Assembly: GCA_947588845.1 (NCBI GenBank)
Contig: CANQAR010000048.1
Coordinates: forward strand, 1 to 32,504
Length of the DNA stretch: 32,504 nucleotides
Direction of reading: 5' to 3'
Source: an uncultured Lachnospiraceae bacterium
Lineage (GTDB): Bacteria > Bacillota > Clostridia > Lachnospirales > Lachnospiraceae
The translations under genes and the position numbers were made by a program. Below are positions 8,556-15,438 of the stretch, piece by piece. Numbering within the stretch: position 1 is the stretch's first letter; every line of letters begins with the position of its first letter. The notes beneath the pieces were generated by a model that saw only the letters and a program-made list of their open reading frames with translations, ran no database searches and had not been told where the DNA came from.

Positions 8556-10496
8556 TCAGTCCAGGACGGTTCTCTCAGATACATTCACTTCAAAAGGCGG
8601 GACTTTCATCACCTTATATAATTCTTCCGCCTGTTTCGTGTCACAGTATAAACTGCGCAGTCTCGGCAGATCCCTGATGAAGGAAAAATCCATAACCTCA
8701 GAATACTCCATATTAATGTCAGTCAGCGGAAGTCCCCGAAGTTCAGAGAGATCGTCAAACTGCGAACCGGTGACCACCAGATATCTCAATCCGGACAGCA
8801 GTGAAAAACCCTTCAGCTCCTTCATCGGCGACCATGCTACCTCAAGCTTCCACAACTTGTCCAAATCCTGCAGCGGCTCCAGCGAATCACATTCATAATC
8901 ACAGAAACTCAGCTCTTCCAGATCTGTCAGCCGTCCGATAATCTCCTCTTCTCCATCAAAGCTGTAATGCAGTCCCAGCTTCCGCAGCGGTAATTCCAAC
9001 AGTACGTCCAGATTTTTTGTGACCGTTATCGGCAGCTTCAGTGTGGACAGCGAAAGCCCCGCAAGCGGCGCGATATCCTCCACATAGGTGCTTTCAAGAT
9101 TCAGAGCAGCCAGGTATGACATTCCGGACAAAGGCGTGATATCCCTCACACGCGTTTCAAAAAGATCCAGCTCTATCAACTTTTTGGAATCGGACAAGGC
9201 AGACAGATCGACAACCGGGTTTTCCCCCAGGCTCAGGATCTGCAGCGGAAGTCCCGCAAGCGGAGACAGATCCATGATGCACTGCTTGTCCAGTATCAAT
9301 GTGTTCAGATTTTTCATGCCGGCGCAGTCTTCCACACTGGTAATCTTATTCACAGGATCCTTAACAGGTATTTTTATGTTTTCAGCCCACACCTCATGAG
9401 AAATAAAGTAATTATAATGCACATCACTGTCATCCAGAATACGGTCGCCGCAGATGCGCAGTTCCGTGACCTGCTCCAGATCCTCTTTCGTGATGGTTCC
9501 AGGCTCTTTGCCAATCTTCTGGCATACTGCCTGTTCGATCACCGGCTCTTTGAAGCGATAATATTTACTGTTCATCCCATGAAAACGCCAGACGCCAAAA
9601 GCGCACAGCGCACACAGACAGACGACAGCCAGCGAGACCCTTCTGACAATATGCCAGCTCCTCAGGTTCCCAAAAGACCAGCCGCGCGCCGCCAGACCTG
9701 CTGCCACAGAGACAGCTTCTTCAAGCTCCGCGCAGGACTGATATCTCTCGTCCGGATCGAGCTTTGTACTGATCTCGATCACCTCGCGGTATGCCTTTGG
9801 AATCGTACACAGTATATCATTTCTCTTCAGATCCGTGCTCCCGGTCAGCAGATAGAGGAACAGTATTCCGATCGCATAGACATCTGTACGGCAGTCCGTC
9901 TGGCGATATCCATACTGCTCCGGGGCCGCCGTCTGGCGCGTCCCGATAAAACAAGTGTCATACGCGGCATCCTCACGGTATGTACGCACCGTCTCCATAT
10001 CAATCAGGAAAAGACGGCCATCTGCAGTCAGTACGAAATTCTGCGGCTTCAAATCCCGATGGATCACAGGAGGCACAAGCTCATGAAGCTGCGAGATCAG
10101 GCTGCAGATGCTTTTTATGAGTCCGGCGGCCTGTTCTGCGTCAAACGGGCCGTTCCGCTCCACCTTTTCCCAGAGCGTGTCTCCGTCAATATATTCTCTC
10201 CACAGAAATGTTTTGTTTCCTTCCTGAAAAAAAGAACAGACCTTCGGCAAAAAAGATAATTTCAGCCGTTCAAGGAAACCCGCTTCCGTCTCCAGAAACT
10301 CCGCCTGACTGCCCCATGCCGTCTTTAAGATCGAGCGATGTCCTTCCTCATCCTCCAAAAGGCAGACATACCGTTCTCTGTGAAAGGAAAGGCACGAAAC
10401 AACCTGTTCTTTCTGCTCAAGAGCGTACGGCAGACTCGTATCTGAAATATATGTTTTCTGAAAAAGTTCTTCCGTATCTGGCATATTCATCTTCAT
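8556..10496 (-). CDS. Membrane Ser/Thr protein kinase with extracellular leucine-rich repeats
   Basis: A 646-residue receptor-like kinase. The cytoplasmic kinase domain (about residues 40-265) has the ATP-binding Lys (SILKTA, near 58), the catalytic loop HRDLKPQN (near 146-153) and APE (near 192). The DFG motif is replaced by DME, keeping the metal-binding Asp. One transmembrane helix (about 286-303) leads to an outer C-terminal half of at least eight leucine-rich repeats of the L-x-x-L-x-L type with PLAGL/PLSGM turns. The start is ATG at 10496; a GTG directly before it and ATGs at 10490 and 10484 are alternatives. It begins 5 bases after the stop of the HTH gene, so the two are surely coupled. 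Ligand and substrates are unknown; the HTH protein is the obvious candidate target. Confidence 0.9.
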   Translation of the reverse strand: MKMNMPDTEELFQKTYISDTSLPYALEQKEQVVSCLSFHRERYVCLLEDEEGHRSILKTAWGSQAEFLETEAGFLERLKLSFLPKVCSFFQEGNKTFLWREYIDGDTLWEKVERNGPFDAEQAAGLIKSICSLISQLHELVPPVIHRDLKPQNFVLTADGRLFLIDMETVRTYREDAAYDTCFIGTRQTAAPEQYGYRQTDCRTDVYAIGILFLYLLTGSTDLKRNDILCTIPKAYREVIEISTKLDPDERYQSCAELEEAVSVAAGLAARGWSFGNLRSWHIVRRVSLAVVCLCALCAFGVWRFHGMNSKYYRFKEPVIEQAVCQKIGKEPGTITKEDLEQVTELRICGDRILDDSDVHYNYFISHEVWAENIKIPVKDPVNKITSVEDCAGMKNLNTLILDKQCIMDLSPLAGLPLQILSLGENPVVDLSALSDSKKLIELDLFETRVRDITPLSGMSYLAALNLESTYVEDIAPLAGLSLSTLKLPITVTKNLDVLLELPLRKLGLHYSFDGEEEIIGRLTDLEELSFCDYECDSLEPLQDLDKLWKLEVAWSPMKELKGFSLLSGLRYLVVTGSQFDDLSELRGLPLTDINMEYSEVMDFSFIRDLPRLRSLYCDTKQAEELYKVMKVPPFEVNVSERTVLD

Positions 10497-10501
10497 CACA
10501 A

Positions 10502-10948
10502 CTATAACAGTGCCTTCTCACCGTGTTCTCTCAAAAAAAGATCCGTATCTTCCAGTGTTCTGTGTGTCTCAATACAGCAAAGAATAGCGGCATCCCGTCT
10601 GACTCTGGGATACAGTGCGCCTTTTCCGGCCAGCGCAAGCAGCCGCTGTGTCTCGTCCTCCGTCGCCTTCAGCGACAGGCTGATGCGCAGCACCACGTCT
10701 CTCCCCGGCATCCGCTCTCCGTTCATGATCTGATAGGCAAAGGCTTTGCTCAGACAGGAACGGATGATCAGCTGCCTCGCGGTACAGTGATATTTCTTCA
10801 TCATCTGCTGCAGGTAGTCCTTAAATTGAATCGTTTTTATCCCGTCCAGCTTTTTTTCCAGAAACTCATTCGGCGCAGATTTGATCTGGTTAAAAATCTG
10901 ATCTGTGGAGGCAAGACAAACGCAATCCCCCTCTATTGAAAAAAACAT
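10502..10948 (-). CDS. HTH-domain protein paired with the kinase
   Basis: A 148-residue protein with a cro/XRE-like helix-turn-helix in its middle (about residues 46-95: QQMMKKYHCTARQLIIRS, then KAFAYQIMNGERMPGRDVVLRISL). A conserved C-terminal block follows (DETQRLLALAGKGALYPRVRRDAAI). I recognise this as a family found in Lachnospiraceae-like genomes but know no tested function. The start at 10948 has a strong AAAGGAGA site 5 bases upstream. A TTG at 11041 with AAAGGG would add 31 residues of unremarkable sequence and is less likely. It probably regulates transcription and may be phosphorylated by the co-expressed kinase; both statements are inference. Confidence 0.8.
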   Translation of the reverse strand: MFFSIEGDCVCLASTDQIFNQIKSAPNEFLEKKLDGIKTIQFKDYLQQMMKKYHCTARQLIIRSCLSKAFAYQIMNGERMPGRDVVLRISLSLKATEDETQRLLALAGKGALYPRVRRDAAILCCIETHRTLEDTDLFLREHGEKALL

Positions 10949-11073
10949 GGCCCTCTCCTTTCCCGCTTTTTTGTCCAGGCTGCATGACACTGATCCTGTC
11001 TGGAACAGTTTTAACATCATGGTGTTTTTTAATCCATTCAAGGCACATCCCTTTTTCAGCGGCCTTCCCTGTC

Positions 11074-11102
11074 ACTATAGTACTATTCCGGCAATGTATC
11101 AA
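11074..11102 (-). promoter_or_regulatory. Promoter of the HTH-kinase pair, related to the tetR promoter
   Basis: Minus strand TTGATA (11097-11102), a 17-bp spacer, then TATAGT (11074-11079). It aligns without gaps to the tetR promoter at 12785-12813 over about 35 bp. The differences I could count are nearly all transitions, and they ruin one half of the dyad present in the other copy. It may be a weakened site for the same TetR protein. Confidence 0.75.
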
Positions 11103-11127
11103 TATCTTTTTTCTTCCTGTTTTGCTT

Positions 11128-12018
11128 TTATGCCTTATCCATGCTTAACAGGTATTTTGAGTGTTCAATGAATTTTCTTGCCGCCGTACTCATCGGCTGC
11201 TCCCGCTTCCACGCAAAAACAACGGATGCTGTGAGCGGCGGCGAAAGCGGACGGGAAACAACTTCCGTCCGCTCTCCAAAGGGCAGAGAACCCTCTACAA
11301 CGATTGCGTAACCGCATCCCTTCTGGACGAGCAAAGCAACGTTTGTCGTCAGATTCCCTGTATAAGCTATATTCAGATGTTCAAAGCGCTCTCCAAACCA
11401 GTTTGCAAGCTCCCCCTGCACATTAAGCCGTCTTGGAAGCACCAGAGGAAGCGATTCCAGCTGTTCTGCACAGATTGTCTCATTTTGCGCAAGAGGATCG
11501 TCCTTCCTCATCAGCACGACCCACCGCTCCTTTCCGGCAAAACGGATATATTCGAATTTCTCCATACTGACCGGCTCCAGCAAAACCCCGATATCAATAT
11601 TTCCCCGTTCAATCTGTTCTTTTACCACATCAGCGGTCGCCGTATAGAAATCAAAACGCACCCGCGGGTATTTCTCCCGGAATGTTCCGCAGAGCTCAGC
11701 AATCTGCTCCATCGCGCCAAGTTCGCCGCCGCCGATGCTGATCACACCTTCCACCTGCTCTTCCTGTGTCAGAAGTTCCTGAACTGTTTTGTCCGTCAGG
11801 GCGATGATTTCCTCGGCCCGGCGCCGGAGCAGCATCCCCGCATCCGTCAGAATAATTTTTCGTGTTCCTCTGTCGAACAGTTTTACGCCGATTTCCTCCT
11901 CCAGCTGCGTAAGCTGTCTTGAAAGGGTTGGCTGCGTGATATGCAGCACTTCGGCAGCTTTTGTGATGCTTTCCTCACGAACGACCGCGAGGAAATATTT
12001 CAGTACGCGGATTTCCAT
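11128..12018 (-). CDS. LysR-family transcriptional regulator
   Basis: A 296-residue protein with the LysR N-terminal winged helix (residues 1-60: MEIRVLKYFLAVVREES, then ITQPTLSRQLTQLEEEIGVKLFDRGTRKI) followed by a two-lobed periplasmic-binding-protein-like effector domain to the end. The ATG at 12018 is chosen: AGGAAG sits 7 bases upstream and it opens the canonical LysR start; a TTG six codons earlier lacks support. The gene starts 27 bases after the tetR stop with no promoter between, so the two are co-transcribed. The effector is unknown. Its last ten codons recur as remnants at 15238-15267 and 17940-17969, suggesting LysR genes of this kind once sat before the redox promoters. Confidence 0.93.
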   Translation of the reverse strand: MEIRVLKYFLAVVREESITKAAEVLHITQPTLSRQLTQLEEEIGVKLFDRGTRKIILTDAGMLLRRRAEEIIALTDKTVQELLTQEEQVEGVISIGGGELGAMEQIAELCGTFREKYPRVRFDFYTATADVVKEQIERGNIDIGVLLEPVSMEKFEYIRFAGKERWVVLMRKDDPLAQNETICAEQLESLPLVLPRRLNVQGELANWFGERFEHLNIAYTGNLTTNVALLVQKGCGYAIVVEGSLPFGERTEVVSRPLSPPLTASVVFAWKREQPMSTAARKFIEHSKYLLSMDKA

Positions 12019-12045
12019 GAATGATCTTCCTTTCAAGTTCCTTTT

Positions 12046-12669
12046 TTATCCATTCAGCAGTCTTTTCACACAGTTAAATGTGATCTCATAAATTGTCATA
12101 AACACATAATTGACGCCCGCTTCTTCCATCGCCGCCCGCTGCTTTTCGGTAACAAAAGTGTAGGGGTAAATTCCAAACATAAACGGGAAGAACGTGTAAA
12201 TAAAATCCTGCTTTCCGGAAACCGCCAGATCCGGAAAATATTTATCAAGACCGGACATCACGGTGTGGATTGATTCCCCGTACACAAGCTTGAACGCCGC
12301 CAGATGTTCCGGACGGCTGCCTGTTTCCATGTCGTAGTGGTTCATGGACATGATTTTCAGAAGCTGGGCACGTTCTTCCAGAGAATGCGCCAGCATATCG
12401 GCAAATTCGTCCCTGGTCATCGTATCCGTCCGCTCTATTGTCTGCTTCAATGACGCAATCCACAGCTCATACTCCCGTTTCAGCAGAGCCAGGAAAATTT
12501 CTTCTTTCGTCTGAAAATAGTTGTAAATGGAAGTCCGGGTAAAGCTGGTGACATTCCCGATCTCCTTGATGGTGATTTCCTTAAAACTCATCGTCTGATA
12601 TAGCTTTTCACAGGCATTGATAATTTCTTCTCTGCGGGCCTCTGTCAGCTCCGGCGATCCTTTTGGCAT
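12046..12669 (-). CDS. TetR-family repressor
   Basis: A 207-residue protein with an N-terminal TetR helix-turn-helix (about residues 10-58: FKEITIKEIGN, then TRTSIYNYFQTKEEIFLALL) and an all-helical ligand-binding domain. The start ATG has AGGAGG 7 bases upstream. A promoter about 120 bp upstream carries a perfect dyad in its spacer, the classic arrangement for autorepression. It is transcribed with the LysR gene. The small-molecule inducer cannot be read from sequence, and no divergent efflux gene is present. Confidence 0.93.
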   Translation of the reverse strand: MPKGSPELTEARREEIINACEKLYQTMSFKEITIKEIGNVTSFTRTSIYNYFQTKEEIFLALLKREYELWIASLKQTIERTDTMTRDEFADMLAHSLEERAQLLKIMSMNHYDMETGSRPEHLAAFKLVYGESIHTVMSGLDKYFPDLAVSGKQDFIYTFFPFMFGIYPYTFVTEKQRAAMEEAGVNYVFMTIYEITFNCVKRLLNG

Positions 12670-12784
12670 TTGGTGTCCTCCTCATTTTTCCGACATTCTG
12701 GGAAGAATCGTCTTAACATTCTTCTTTATGGTCCCGCGGGGATGCACAGGCGGGTTCTGGATCTGACATTATGTCAGCCTACTC

Positions 12785-12813
12785 ACTATAACATTGTTCT
12801 GACAATGTGTCAA
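12785..12813 (-). promoter_or_regulatory. tetR promoter with operator in the spacer
   Basis: Minus strand TTGACA (12808-12813), a spacer of exactly 17 bp and TATAGT (12785-12790). The spacer plus one base forms a perfect 7-4-7 inverted repeat, ACATTGTTCTGACAATGT (12791-12808). A TetR dimer bound here would block polymerase directly. The leader to the tetR start is about 110 bases. Confidence 0.9.
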
Positions 12814-12897
12814 TATTTTTCCCCTTCTCAGACCTCGGGATTTCCGCACACTTTGTGCGAAAATCATCTCGAACTCAGTGGACGCTGGAAAGATCAA

Positions 12898-12923
12898 CAG
12901 CCCCGCTGTAAACAGCGGGGCTG
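12898..12923 (-). terminator. Strong hairpin after the hydrolase gene
   Basis: An 11-bp GC-rich stem (CAGCCCCGCTG / CAGCGGGGCTG) with a 4-base loop lies 66 bp beyond the stop of the metallo-hydrolase gene and before the tetR promoter. No T-run follows it on either strand, so termination may be partial. A second, shorter dyad (about 12841-12861, TTTCCGCACA with TGTGCGAAA) lies nearby. With the tetR promoter these account for the gap 12670-12988. Confidence 0.55.
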
Positions 12924-12988
12924 CACTGGATCCATTACGACGACAGATTTTTCGTGCTTTCTTAATGCCTCATAATTGGCACGGGAAT

Positions 12989-13831
12989 TTACTTCCGAAT
13001 TGTTCCAGCCAGCATAAAAGCCTCACCCGGATACAGGGCGTGCACTCTGTCGGGGTTGACCACGCTCTTGGCCAGATGCGCCGGATCACCGTTGAATGTA
13101 TTCCAGTCCGGCGCATCCACGGTACCCCAGTGGATGCAGATGATCTGTGCATTCGGGTAGGTGTTGGCCAGCTTTACCGCGCCGTCGAAGGTAATATGCC
13201 AGCTGTTGTCGGCAAAATCCAGCAGCAGCACATCAGGCTGACGCGGCATGGCAAGCTGCTCCGGCAGCAGACGGGAATCACCAGGCGTCCAGATGCTTCC
13301 ATCCGGGGTATCCAGCCAGAACCCGCAGTAATCCTCTTTTTTCCATTCCCGGTAGCTGTACTTCGGCATATCGTTCTGCCAGTTGTGTTCAGCAGGCGTC
13401 AGCGTAACTTTGACTTCCTCAACGGAAAAAGTCTCCCCGATGTCATGGCCGATCCCGTTCAAATCCTCCTCCCGCATGACCTCAGCTACATACTGCGGCG
13501 CGTGATATTCTCTGCAGACAGCTTTCAGATCACGGCAGGTAGGACGACTGAAGTGATCGTTATCAATATGAGTCGCCAGAATGGCGTCGAGCCTTGGTAT
13601 ATCCTCCGGTTTGACCGGCATATCAAACAGCAGCGGCATATCAAAGCCCTCCAGCAGCGGGTCAATCATCAGTACCGTGCCGCGGCTGTTGACAAGAATA
13701 CTGGCGCTGCCCAGCCAGCGGATTTCGGTATGGTCAATATCTGCGAATGCTTCTTTGTTAAGGGGTTCCACCTGACGGGGCATGACCTGCCCGCGTGCGC
13801 TTTTTTTCAGCTTTCCAGCAATATCATTCAT
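12989..13831 (-). CDS. Metallo-beta-lactamase-fold hydrolase (UlaG-like)
   Basis: A 280-residue cytoplasmic protein of the metallo-beta-lactamase superfamily. The metal motif is THIDNDH (residues 87-93), where the usual second His is Asp (H-x-D-x-D-H). Further ligands are likely at AEHNW (near 145), WTPGDSRL (near 180) and CIHWGT (near 236). The overall pattern resembles UlaG-type lactonases and other L-ascorbate-6-phosphate-lactonase-like enzymes, but I cannot name a substrate. The start ATG has AGGAGG nine bases upstream. The gene follows the aldo/keto reductase gene, separated by 94 bp that hold two extra copies of the reductase gene's 3' end. Probably the last gene of that operon. Confidence 0.85.
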   Translation of the reverse strand: MNDIAGKLKKSARGQVMPRQVEPLNKEAFADIDHTEIRWLGSASILVNSRGTVLMIDPLLEGFDMPLLFDMPVKPEDIPRLDAILATHIDNDHFSRPTCRDLKAVCREYHAPQYVAEVMREEDLNGIGHDIGETFSVEEVKVTLTPAEHNWQNDMPKYSYREWKKEDYCGFWLDTPDGSIWTPGDSRLLPEQLAMPRQPDVLLLDFADNSWHITFDGAVKLANTYPNAQIICIHWGTVDAPDWNTFNGDPAHLAKSVVNPDRVHALYPGEAFMLAGTIRK

Positions 13832-13850
13832 GATTTCTTTCCTCCTGTGT

Positions 13851-13964
13851 CAAACTACATTTCCGGCCTTCTGTTTTCCACTCTGTGCCAAACTACGTCT
13901 CCGGCTTTCTGTTTTTCGCTCCGCATCAGACTACGTTCCCGGCCTTCTGTTTTCCGTTCTGCGC
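13851..13964 (-). repeat. Three tandem 38-bp repeats at the 3' end of the reductase gene
   Basis: Units 13851-13888, 13889-13926 and 13927-13964 share the pattern CARACTACRTTYCCGGCCTTCTGTTTTCC with a few differences. The rightmost encodes the last twelve residues of the aldo/keto reductase (from AQNGKQKAGNVV); the other two lie after its stop, where the 38-bp period breaks the frame. The gene's tail was therefore copied into the intergenic region. Confidence 0.88.
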
Positions 13965-14936
13965 CATCACGCCGACGAGGGCATGGGGAACGTACATTTC
14001 TTCCAGATAATCGATCTCATCCTGTGTCAGCTCAAGCTCCACAGCACGGACAGCTCCCTCTACATGAGAAAACTTCGTCGCTCCCACTACCGGGGCGGTC
14101 ACTTTGGTCAGCAGCCACGCAAGGGAAATTTCCGTCATGGAAACTCCGCGCTTATCGGCCAGCTCCGCCACACGGGCGATGATTCTGCCGTCCGCCTCCG
14201 CCGTGGCATCGTATTTGAATTTCGCATAGGCATCCTGCTCCAGACGCTTAGACGTCTCCCCGGGGCGTTTGGAAAGCCGCCCGCCGGCCAGAGCACTGTA
14301 CGGCGTCATGGCAATATTCTGATCGGCGCAGAAGGGAGCCATCTCCCGCTCTTCCTCGCGGGCGATCAGGTTGTAATGCCCCTGAATGGATACAAATTCC
14401 GTCAGGCCGTGTTCTCTCGCATAGAAGTTGGCTTTGGCAAGCTGCCACGCAAAGCAGTTGGAAATCCCGATATAACGGGTCTTGCCTGCCTTGACCGCGT
14501 TATGCAGTCCTTCCATGATTTCTTCCATCGGCGTGTGATAGTCCCACATATGATAGATATAGAGGTCAACATAATCCATTCCGAGATTTTTCAGGCTCTG
14601 GTTCAGATAATTTTCGATATGTTTCTGGCCGCTGACACCCGCGTCGATCTCGTCCTGCGTCCGGGGCGTAAACTTTGTGGCGATCACATAATCGTCCCTC
14701 TTCGCAAAGTCCCGCAGCGCCTTTCCCACATACTGCTCGCTGGTACCGTTCTGATAGGCGATGGCGGTATCAAAGAAATTAATCCCAAGCTCAAGACCGT
14801 GTCTGACGATCTCTCTTGTCTGTGACTCGTCCACCGTCCAGCTGTGCTGTCCCGTGGCCGCGTTGCCAAATCCCATACAGCCCATGCAGATACGGGAAAC
14901 ATTCAGATCCGATTTGCCAAGTTTCGTGTACTTCAT
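13926..14936 (-). CDS. Aldo/keto reductase
   Basis: A 336-residue NADPH-type oxidoreductase with the full catalytic tetrad Asp56, Tyr61, Lys88 and His129 (FDTAIAYQN, ATKFTP, YIYHMW). Later come the usual phosphate-binding segments (SALAGGRLSKR and VVGATKF). It resembles the YajO/Tas-like group of bacterial reductases acting on small carbonyls, though the substrate cannot be read. The start ATG overlaps the stop of the upstream small gene in ATGA, with GAGGG seven bases before, so translation is coupled. Its 3' end lies in a three-copy 38-bp repeat. It belongs to the operon driven by the 15198-15226 promoter. Confidence 0.92.
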   Translation of the reverse strand: MKYTKLGKSDLNVSRICMGCMGFGNAATGQHSWTVDESQTREIVRHGLELGINFFDTAIAYQNGTSEQYVGKALRDFAKRDDYVIATKFTPRTQDEIDAGVSGQKHIENYLNQSLKNLGMDYVDLYIYHMWDYHTPMEEIMEGLHNAVKAGKTRYIGISNCFAWQLAKANFYAREHGLTEFVSIQGHYNLIAREEEREMAPFCADQNIAMTPYSALAGGRLSKRPGETSKRLEQDAYAKFKYDATAEADGRIIARVAELADKRGVSMTEISLAWLLTKVTAPVVGATKFSHVEGAVRAVELELTQDEIDYLEEMYVPHALVGVMAQNGKQKAGNVV

Positions 14937-15133
14937 TGCTCATCCCTCACTTTACAGATAATATAATCAAGAGTATCCAGCGCCTGCTGCCTTGCGTGCA
15001 GCTCTTCAAGCTGCGCGCAGCGATACTGCCGCAGAAGGCGGTATTTCTTATCCTGCGTATCACAGTCCATGACTGCTTTCATTTCCGCATCACTCAAACC
15101 GGCCTTTGCCAGCGAATATGATTCCGGATACAT
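14933..15133 (-). CDS. Small conserved-looking protein before the reductase
   Basis: A 66-residue protein starting MYPESYSLAKAGLSDAEMK at an ATG with GGAGG seven bases upstream; a longer frame to 15193 would start inside the leader and is rejected. It is hydrophilic, rich in Leu, Gln and Arg in its second half (LLRQYRCAQLEELHARQQALDTLDYI), and probably forms a helical hairpin or coiled coil. The tail resembles the coiled-coil ends of some MerR regulators, but no DNA-binding domain is present, so this is only a hint. It is coupled to the reductase by an ATGA overlap. The first five codons recur at 17821-17835 in front of the fusion gene. Confidence 0.7.
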   Translation of the reverse strand: MYPESYSLAKAGLSDAEMKAVMDCDTQDKKYRLLRQYRCAQLEELHARQQALDTLDYIICKVRDEQ

Positions 15134-15151
15134 ATTCCGACCTCCCAAAAA

Positions 15152-15226
15152 ATGTAAGTGCAGATCCATGCATCTTCCGCTGCACTTCTGCACTTACATT
15201 ATACTTAGACGGCCATTTCATATCAA
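15152..15226 (-). promoter_or_regulatory. Promoter nested in a terminator-like inverted repeat (copy B)
   Basis: TTGATA (15221-15226), 17 bp, TATAAT (15198-15203). The 13-bp arms ATGTAAGTGCAGA (15152-15164 on plus) and its complement (15187-15199) are perfect and separated by 22 bp; on the minus strand the second arm is followed by six Ts. Transcription should start near 15191, inside the first arm. Read-through RNA could thus fold a full terminator, while RNA started here would have only part of the stem. Alternatively the arms are a DNA operator. Confidence 0.75.
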
Positions 15227-15237
15227 ATGCTTTATTT

Positions 15238-15267
15238 TTATGTCTTTTCCATGCTTAACAGGCATTT
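15238..15267 (-). pseudogene. 3' remnant of a LysR-type gene (copy B)
   Basis: Ten codons read KCLLSMEKT-stop, closely matching the C-terminus of the intact LysR regulator at 11128 (KYLLSMDKA-stop); the bases after the stop are also alike (TAAAARCAAA-like). No upstream LysR coding sequence remains; instead the frame meets the antitoxin remnant. Confidence 0.65.
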
Positions 15268-15272
15268 TCACT

Positions 15273-15433
15273 TCACCCCATCTGTGCATATTGGAATGTG
15301 GTGATGTTCTTGATTTCATCCGAAATTTGTTTCCTGATATTTCTGATATCAATGTCATTCTGAATATCAAGAAAATATCTATCGGATACACCAAAAAATT
15401 TTCCAAGTCTTATCTGCGTGTATATATCAACAC
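15273..15433 (-). pseudogene. C-terminal remnant of a HigA/XRE-type antitoxin
   Basis: A minus-strand frame without its own start reads RLGKFFGVSDRYFLDIQND, then IDIRNIRKQISDEI, then a stop after YAQMG. The pattern (LGKFFGVS, aromatic, LDIQND-D-R) is that of the C-terminal half of HigA-type addiction-module antitoxins. The N-terminal helix-turn-helix is missing, and upstream the frame runs into the end of the flavodoxin fusion gene, so the gene was cut when that region was assembled. No HigB-type toxin is nearby. Confidence 0.6.
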
Positions 15434-15438
15434 ATCTC

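Larger units (their letters stand above)
15119..15267 (-). repeat. 149-bp promoter-leader cassette, copy B
   Basis: This stretch aligns to 17821-17969 end to end without a gap. By eye I count about 23 differences, nearly all transitions. It contains, in minus-strand order, the last ten codons of a LysR-like gene, a promoter, a long inverted repeat with a T-run, a ribosome site and the first five codons of the small protein. The -35 box, -10 box, inverted-repeat arms and start region are identical in both copies. Confidence 0.88.

Noticed and set aside
10949-11041. TTG start extending the HTH protein by 31 residues
   Set aside because: AAAGGG is near it, but the internal ATG at 10948 has a better AAAGGAGA site and begins nearer the recognisable family region. 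Kept as an alternative only.
12841-12861. Short dyad as a terminator
   Set aside because: The stem has a bulge and no T-run on either strand; recorded only as a nearby dyad.
13851-13964. Possible CRISPR-like array
   Set aside because: Units are directly adjacent without spacers and one lies in a coding region; this is tandem duplication.
12878-14182. Plus-strand open frame of 434 codons
   Set aside because: Runs antisense through the hydrolase, the 38-bp repeats and the reductase; no domain or start signal.
15218-15406. Minus-strand frame of 62 codons with an ATG start
   Set aside because: It lies in a different frame from the antitoxin-like remnant, spans the LysR tail and promoter, and has no ribosome site.
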